Shown piece after piece: positions 60,543-64,000 of a stretch of 64,000 nucleotides of DNA (position 1 is the first letter of the stretch; each line of letters opens with the position of its first letter). The notes under the pieces are model-generated. The model had not been told where the DNA came from and ran no database searches. It saw nothing but the letters and a program-made list of their open reading frames with translations. Source of the stretch: RH-AL1 sp965198495 (lineage in GTDB: Bacteria > Pseudomonadota > Alphaproteobacteria > Rhizobiales > Beijerinckiaceae); NCBI GenBank assembly GCA_965198495.1, contig CBDAPL010000001.1, positions 682,001 through 746,000 of the forward strand, read 5' to 3'. The translations under genes and the position numbers were made by a program.

Positions 60543-61589
60543 ATGTCCGTGCTCTCGTCACGTCGCGCCGCCAACCCATCAAGCCTCAGCAGGCGGATCG
60601 TCGGGCTTTACGCGTTCCTGGTTGCTGCCAATATCATCGTCTGGGCGGCGGCCTTCCTGACGTTCCGAGCCCATCCCGTGCTCCTCGGGACCTGCTTGCT
60701 CGCCTACACGTTCGGCCTCAGGCACGCCGTCGACGCGGACCATATCGCCGCGATCGACAACGTAACCCGCAAGTTGATGCAGGACGGCGGGCGGCCCATC
60801 GCTGTGGGCTTCTACTTCTCGATGGGCCATTCGACCATCGTGGTCCTGGCTTCCGCGGCGCTGGCGGCGACGGCAACGGCGCTAGAGAGCCTCGATCGAG
60901 TCAGGGCGATTGGCGGCTTTGTCGGCACGATCGTCTCGGCGACCTTCCTGTTGCTGATCGCGCTCGCCAATATCGTGATCTTGATCCGCGTCTGCCGGAC
61001 CTTCCGGCGAGTCAAGAACGGCGGTCCCTACGAGGACATCGATCTCCTGCTCGCCGAGCGCGGCGTCTTGAACCGCATCTTCAAGCCGCTGTTCGGCATG
61101 ATCGACAAAAGCTGGCACATGTATCCGCTCGGCTTTCTCTTCGGCCTAGGCTTCGATACCGCCACTGAAATCGGCGTTCTCGGTATGTCAGCGACGGGCG
61201 CGGCGCGGGGCATGTCGACCTGGTGCATCATGATCTTCCCGCTGCTCTTCACGGCGGGCATGACGCTGATCGACACCGCCGACAGCATCTTGATGCTGCG
61301 CGCCTACGGCTGGGCGTTGGTCGAGCCGATCCGCAAGCTCTACTATAATATGACGGTCACATTGGTTTCGATCCTGGTCGCTCTCGCGATCGGCGCCACC
61401 GAGGCGCTTGGCGTGATCGGCGGCCAGCTCGGTCTGAAGGGCGCCTTTTGGGCCACGATCGGTTCGCTGAACGACGAATCCGGTACGATCGGCTACGTGA
61501 TCGTCGTCGTCTTCGTGCTGAGCTGGATCGTGTCGGTCGCGATCTACAAGATCAGGGGCTACCATCGCATCGGGGTCACAGGCGCCTGA
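60543..61589 (+). CDS. nickel/cobalt transporter, NiCoT family (HoxN/NixA-like)
   Basis: This encodes a 348-aa inner-membrane permease with eight predicted helices. The family signature RHAVDADHIAAIDN (HX4DH, metal recognition in helix 2) is complete. FSMGHSTIVV, LGFDTATEIGVL and LFTAGMTLIDTADSILM are the other three NiCoT blocks. It imports Ni2+ and/or Co2+ at trace levels, for example for hydrogenase, urease or cobalamin. ATG 60543 is chosen. No linked metalloenzyme is in the window; the B12-type radical SAM at 35424 is a possible but distant cobalt user. Confidence 0.92.
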   Translation: MSVLSSRRAANPSSLSRRIVGLYAFLVAANIIVWAAAFLTFRAHPVLLGTCLLAYTFGLRHAVDADHIAAIDNVTRKLMQDGGRPIAVGFYFSMGHSTIVVLASAALAATATALESLDRVRAIGGFVGTIVSATFLLLIALANIVILIRVCRTFRRVKNGGPYEDIDLLLAERGVLNRIFKPLFGMIDKSWHMYPLGFLFGLGFDTATEIGVLGMSATGAARGMSTWCIMIFPLLFTAGMTLIDTADSILMLRAYGWALVEPIRKLYYNMTVTLVSILVALAIGATEALGVIGGQLGLKGAFWATIGSLNDESGTIGYVIVVVFVLSWIVSVAIYKIRGYHRIGVTGA

Positions 61590-61650
61590 GACCATCGGCG
61601 TCCGCGCATCCGATCGTGCCGCCTCTCCGGCCGTTCTTTAGGAGCGGCGT

Positions 61651-61717
61651 GCGCCAAGCCTTTGAGCGCCAGGCCTTTGAGCGCCAGGCCTTTGAGCGCC
61701 AAGCCTTCGAGCGCCAG
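61651..61717. repeat. 15-bp tandem repeat, 4.5 copies
   Basis: GCGCCAAGCCTTTGA, then GCGCCAGGCCTTTGA twice, then GCGCCAAGCCTTCGA and a partial GCGCCAG lie head to tail. The array is 57 bp before a small secreted-protein gene and 62 bp after the NiCoT gene. Its role is unknown. Confidence 0.85.
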
Positions 61718-61773
61718 CTTGACTGGAAACTTTGCTCGCGGTGGCCGGTTTGCTGTCGCAAATGATGGAGGCA

Positions 61774-62046
61774 ATGATGATTCGTTACGCAATTGCGCTC
61801 GGCGCGCTGGCGATTGTGGCGTCGCCGATCGCGGCGGAGGCGCAGGGACTCGTTGGCGGCGCGGAAAACGGTTATCGCGCCGGTGATCGCGCGCTCGGTC
61901 CTCTAGGCGGCGTGGTCGGAGGCGCGGTCGGCGCCGGTGTCGGCACCGTCAATGGCGCGCTCGGCATTGGTCCTCGGAGCTACTACTACGGCGGACGCTA
62001 TCATCGCTGCATCTATCGGTACGGGCGCCGATATTGCCGATACTGA
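61774..62046 (+). CDS. small secreted Gly-rich protein with basic Tyr-rich tail
   Basis: This encodes a 90-aa protein with a signal peptide (IALGALAIVASPIAAEAQ). A Gly/Val-rich hydrophobic stretch (LGGVVGGAVGAGVGTVNGAL) follows, then a tail of Tyr, Arg and His with two cysteines (YHRCIYRYGRRYCRY). A GGAGG site precedes the adjacent ATG codons at 61774 and 61777. Such small exported proteins with a GGVVGGAVG segment are frequent in Hyphomicrobiales; function unknown. Confidence 0.72.
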   Translation: MMIRYAIALGALAIVASPIAAEAQGLVGGAENGYRAGDRALGPLGGVVGGAVGAGVGTVNGALGIGPRSYYYGGRYHRCIYRYGRRYCRY

Positions 62047-62173
62047 CTAACGCGCTCTGACGGGCCGAATACCCCGAAGCGGCGACCAAACGCTCCGCGG
62101 TCATGAGGCGTGAAGGCGTGCCGCGGGCCGCCGCCGGGACGGTTAGATCCAGGAGCGGCCCGCGACCGCGACG

Positions 62174-62725
62174 TTATTCCGCCGCAGCGGCGGCCGTCGT
62201 CGATTTGGTGGACAGCAACGTCGCCAGCTTCAGCGCGACGATGCCGAAGACCGCTGCGACGAGGATCGACAGGACGATGCAGACCAGTGGGTTGGTCGGC
62301 GCGACGCTCGTCAGATTGGCGGTGGTCAGCAATTCCTTCGGGTTGCCGAGAAGGAAAGCGAACGTCATGGCGTAACCGATGACGGTCGCCGGGATCGCCG
62401 GGAAGATCGGGATGTTCGCGACGAGCGCGAGACAGCCGGTGGTGATGCCGACGATGATGCCCGCCCAGACGGGCAAGGTCAGCGTGGCGGCGAGCGGCAC
62501 GTTCAGGATGATCATCGAACCGATCCAGGCGATGACGACGCCGCAGATCTCGCAAATGACCATGTTCTTGAAGGCCTCATTGGTCCCGCCGAGCGCAACG
62601 CCGGTCGCGGTCGCGATGAAGATCGCCCAAATAAGGATGTAGCCGGCGGCCGGGCCCAGACTGAGGTAGGTGAGAATCCCACCTATGACGCACAAAACCA
62701 GTGCGAGTGCGTTGACGAAGCTCAT
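62174..62725 (-). CDS. DUF1097 family membrane protein
   Basis: This encodes a 183-aa inner-membrane protein with about five helices (ALALVLCVIGGILTYLSL, YILIWAIFIATATGVAL, MVICEICGVVIAWIGSMII, and two more). The GGTNEAFKNM segment and overall pattern fit DUF1097 (YcdZ-like) proteins, whose function is unknown. ATG 62725 gives the usual start; the longer frame to 62797 adds hydrophilic residues. It is convergent with the small Gly-rich gene. Confidence 0.8.
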   Translation of the reverse strand: MSFVNALALVLCVIGGILTYLSLGPAAGYILIWAIFIATATGVALGGTNEAFKNMVICEICGVVIAWIGSMIILNVPLAATLTLPVWAGIIVGITTGCLALVANIPIFPAIPATVIGYAMTFAFLLGNPKELLTTANLTSVAPTNPLVCIVLSILVAAVFGIVALKLATLLSTKSTTAAAAAE

Positions 62726-62931
62726 TGATGACTCTCCCGACCGCGTCCATTCGAGGTAGATTGCTTCCACGCGAATGAAGCGCGATGAGATTTGCATGCA
62801 GTCACGACCCGCATGAGTCTCTTTTACCGGCGCTGAATTTCTAAGCGGTCTAAAGATAAGTCACAACTGCCGCCTTGACGCGTTCGCGCCGGCGTGGATC
62901 GGCATAACGCCTCGATGTGCGGCACGACGCA

Positions 62932-63183
62932 TCAGAGGTGTTCAGCGAGCGCGCAATATTCATCCAGAAGATGCTGTAAATTTGTGTTCGGATATTGCCT
63001 TGCGCCTCCCGCCCTTCGCGTCGCTGCCCAGTTGATGATGGCTTGTTCTGCCATGTGCTGCACCGAAGACCGACGCTCTGCAGTCAATCCGATCACGTGT
63101 CCGCCGTAGCCGATCTCTCGCGCGATGACATCCATGATGCAGACGAACTTCGCATCCAGAGAAACTTCATAGATGTGCGCCAC
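62932..63183 (-). CDS. small hypothetical protein
   Basis: An 83-aa frame starting at GTG encodes a mixed alpha/beta-looking protein (IYEVSLDAKFVCIMDVIARE, then SSVQHMAEQAIINWAATRRA). No family recognised. An overlapping upstream frame on the same strand (ATG 63302, MTIELATKPFRYVDRNHADK) might be its N-terminal part joined by a frameshift near 63180, but this is unproven. Confidence 0.4.
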   Translation of the reverse strand: MAHIYEVSLDAKFVCIMDVIAREIGYGGHVIGLTAERRSSVQHMAEQAIINWAATRRAGGARQYPNTNLQHLLDEYCALAEHL

Positions 63184-63423
63184 AGCCGTGATCTCTGCTC
63201 GATATGTGCCCGCACTGTCGGCTCGCCGACCGCTCGAACCGCCTTGTCAGCATGATTACGGTCGACATAACGAAAAGGCTTCGTGGCAAGCTCGATCGTC
63301 ACTTGATCTTGGAACTACGAGGGGGACGGGAGGGGGCGCGAATGCAGTACAGCGGCGCGTTAAGCATGCCTTAACCAATGATGATGTTTGTTGCAGCCTC
63401 GCGAGCAACGAGGATCGAAACCG

Positions 63424-63726
63424 ATGGACTCTTTCGAACAGCAGGTAAGAGAGCGCGCCTACCACATCTGGATCTCGGCCGGCATGGCCGACGGAAAGGC
63501 TGACGAGCATTGGATCTTGGCCGAGCGGGCGCTCTTGCGCGAACAGGCTCCGAAAGCCGCGGCAAAGACCAAGGCCGTTGCGCGCAAGAAAACGTTGGCT
63601 AAGCCAAGCGCGTCAGAAGCGACGGTGAAGACCAGCAGCAAGAAGCTGTCGGTAAAGGATGCGACAAGCGCACCCGCTAAGAAGGCGCGCGTGCAACCAT
63701 CTATTGGAGAACACGTCGCGCATTGA
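63424..63726 (+). CDS. DUF2934 domain protein with Lys/Ala-rich tail
   Basis: This encodes a 100-aa protein. The N-terminal 40 residues (RERAYHIWISAGMADGKADE, then HWILAERAL) match DUF2934, a short helical module common in alphaproteobacteria. The remainder is a basic Lys/Ala/Ser-rich tail (KTKAVARKKTLAKPS) resembling histone-like extensions, so nucleic-acid binding is possible. It starts at ATG 63424. Confidence 0.82.
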   Translation: MDSFEQQVRERAYHIWISAGMADGKADEHWILAERALLREQAPKAAAKTKAVARKKTLAKPSASEATVKTSSKKLSVKDATSAPAKKARVQPSIGEHVAH

Positions 63727-63828
63727 CGGGTGGCAAGCCTGGCCAAGCCTCGCCAGTCAATCGCATCGTGGAACGTTCGGCCAAGCTGAGCGGTTGGACG
63801 CGTCATAAATCAAGCCGAGCGCTCCACC

Positions 63829-64000
63829 ATGCACCTTCTAAAGTACGCGATCATCTTCTTCGTCATTTCGCTGATCGCCGGCGGTCTCGGCTTTTCCGGC
63901 GTATCCGCCGCCGCAGGCGGTATCGCCAGGATCCTGTTCTTTATTTTCCTGGCTATAGCGGTGCTGATCCTGGTGCTCGGCCTTACGGTCTTCCACGCCG
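63829..64000 (+). CDS. DUF1328 small membrane protein (partial)
   Basis: The first 57 codons of a DUF1328 (YtjA-like) protein run off the window end. Two hydrophobic helices are visible: LLKYAIIFFVISLIAGGLGF and IARILFFIFLAIAVLILVLG, linked by SGVSAAAGG. These 55-60 aa membrane proteins are stress-inducible in many proteobacteria and of unknown role. Confidence 0.85.
   Translation, partial: MHLLKYAIIFFVISLIAGGLGFSGVSAAAGGIARILFFIFLAIAVLILVLGLTVFHA

Noticed and set aside
60272..60574. Minus-strand 100-codon frame as a universal stress protein fragment
   Set aside because: Only a dozen C-terminal residues look UspA-like, no nucleotide-binding motif is present, and the frame overlaps the start of the NiCoT gene.

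Overview
The window is GC-rich (roughly two-thirds G+C by eye), densely coded chromosomal DNA of an alphaproteobacterium, most likely a member of the Hyphomicrobiales (Rhizobiales). Pointers to that group are an RpoH with the QKKLFFNLRKAK box, an NdvA-type beta-glucan exporter, an IalB-family protein, an Omp25/31-like small porin, DUF2934 and DUF1328 stress proteins, and a PtsN-like EIIA beside kdpDE. The genus cannot be fixed from the sequence alone.

Layout. 24-3909: 3-hydroxybutyrate dehydrogenase, UDP-glucose dehydrogenase and UDP-glucuronate decarboxylase (UDP-Glc to UDP-GlcA to UDP-Xyl), with a BrnT toxin and a hybrid HTH antitoxin between the two UDP-sugar genes. 4307-9343: a DUF2237 protein, inositol monophosphatase, a nucleoside deoxyribosyltransferase, a Tyr/Gly-rich secreted protein, leuA with a possible attenuator leader, and tRNA-Lys. 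9382-18219 (minus strand): the potassium system, transcribed as a 27-codon membrane ORF, kdpF, kdpA, a REP-like hairpin, kdpB, kdpC, kdpD (frameshifted), kdpE and ptsN. 18490-30446: a porin, a decayed IS5 fragment, a giant autotransporter gene broken by indels inside near-identical repeats, an IalB protein, a small secreted protein and tRNA-Ala. 30601-33060: helicase hrpB.

The most interesting region is 33227-45201. Seven plus-strand genes with overlapping or nearly touching ends encode two sugar-nucleotide epimerases, a B12-binding-type radical SAM enzyme, a GT4-like glycosyltransferase and three CgeB-like glycosyltransferases. They converge on four overlapping minus-strand genes for myo-inositol-1-phosphate synthase, a histidine phosphatase, a SAM methyltransferase and a glycoside hydrolase whose TIM barrel looks circularly permuted. 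Between the two arms lie a hicB antitoxin gene and a broken hicA. I infer that the cluster makes, decorates and trims an inositol-based or otherwise unusual glycan or glycoside. Nearby suhB, ugd and uxs could feed it.

45426-64000 is mostly housekeeping: leuS-lptE-holA, an NdvA-like ABC exporter, rluD, rpoH, an aldo/keto reductase, an SDR, tRNA-Pro, a CPA1 Na+/H+ antiporter, a NiCoT nickel/cobalt transporter, a DUF1097 membrane protein and several small secreted or stress proteins.

Caution: single-base frame breaks recur (kdpD, the autotransporter repeats, hicA, a small secreted gene near 45.9 kb, and the tail of the 57.9 kb gene). Some of these may be consensus sequencing errors rather than real pseudogenes.
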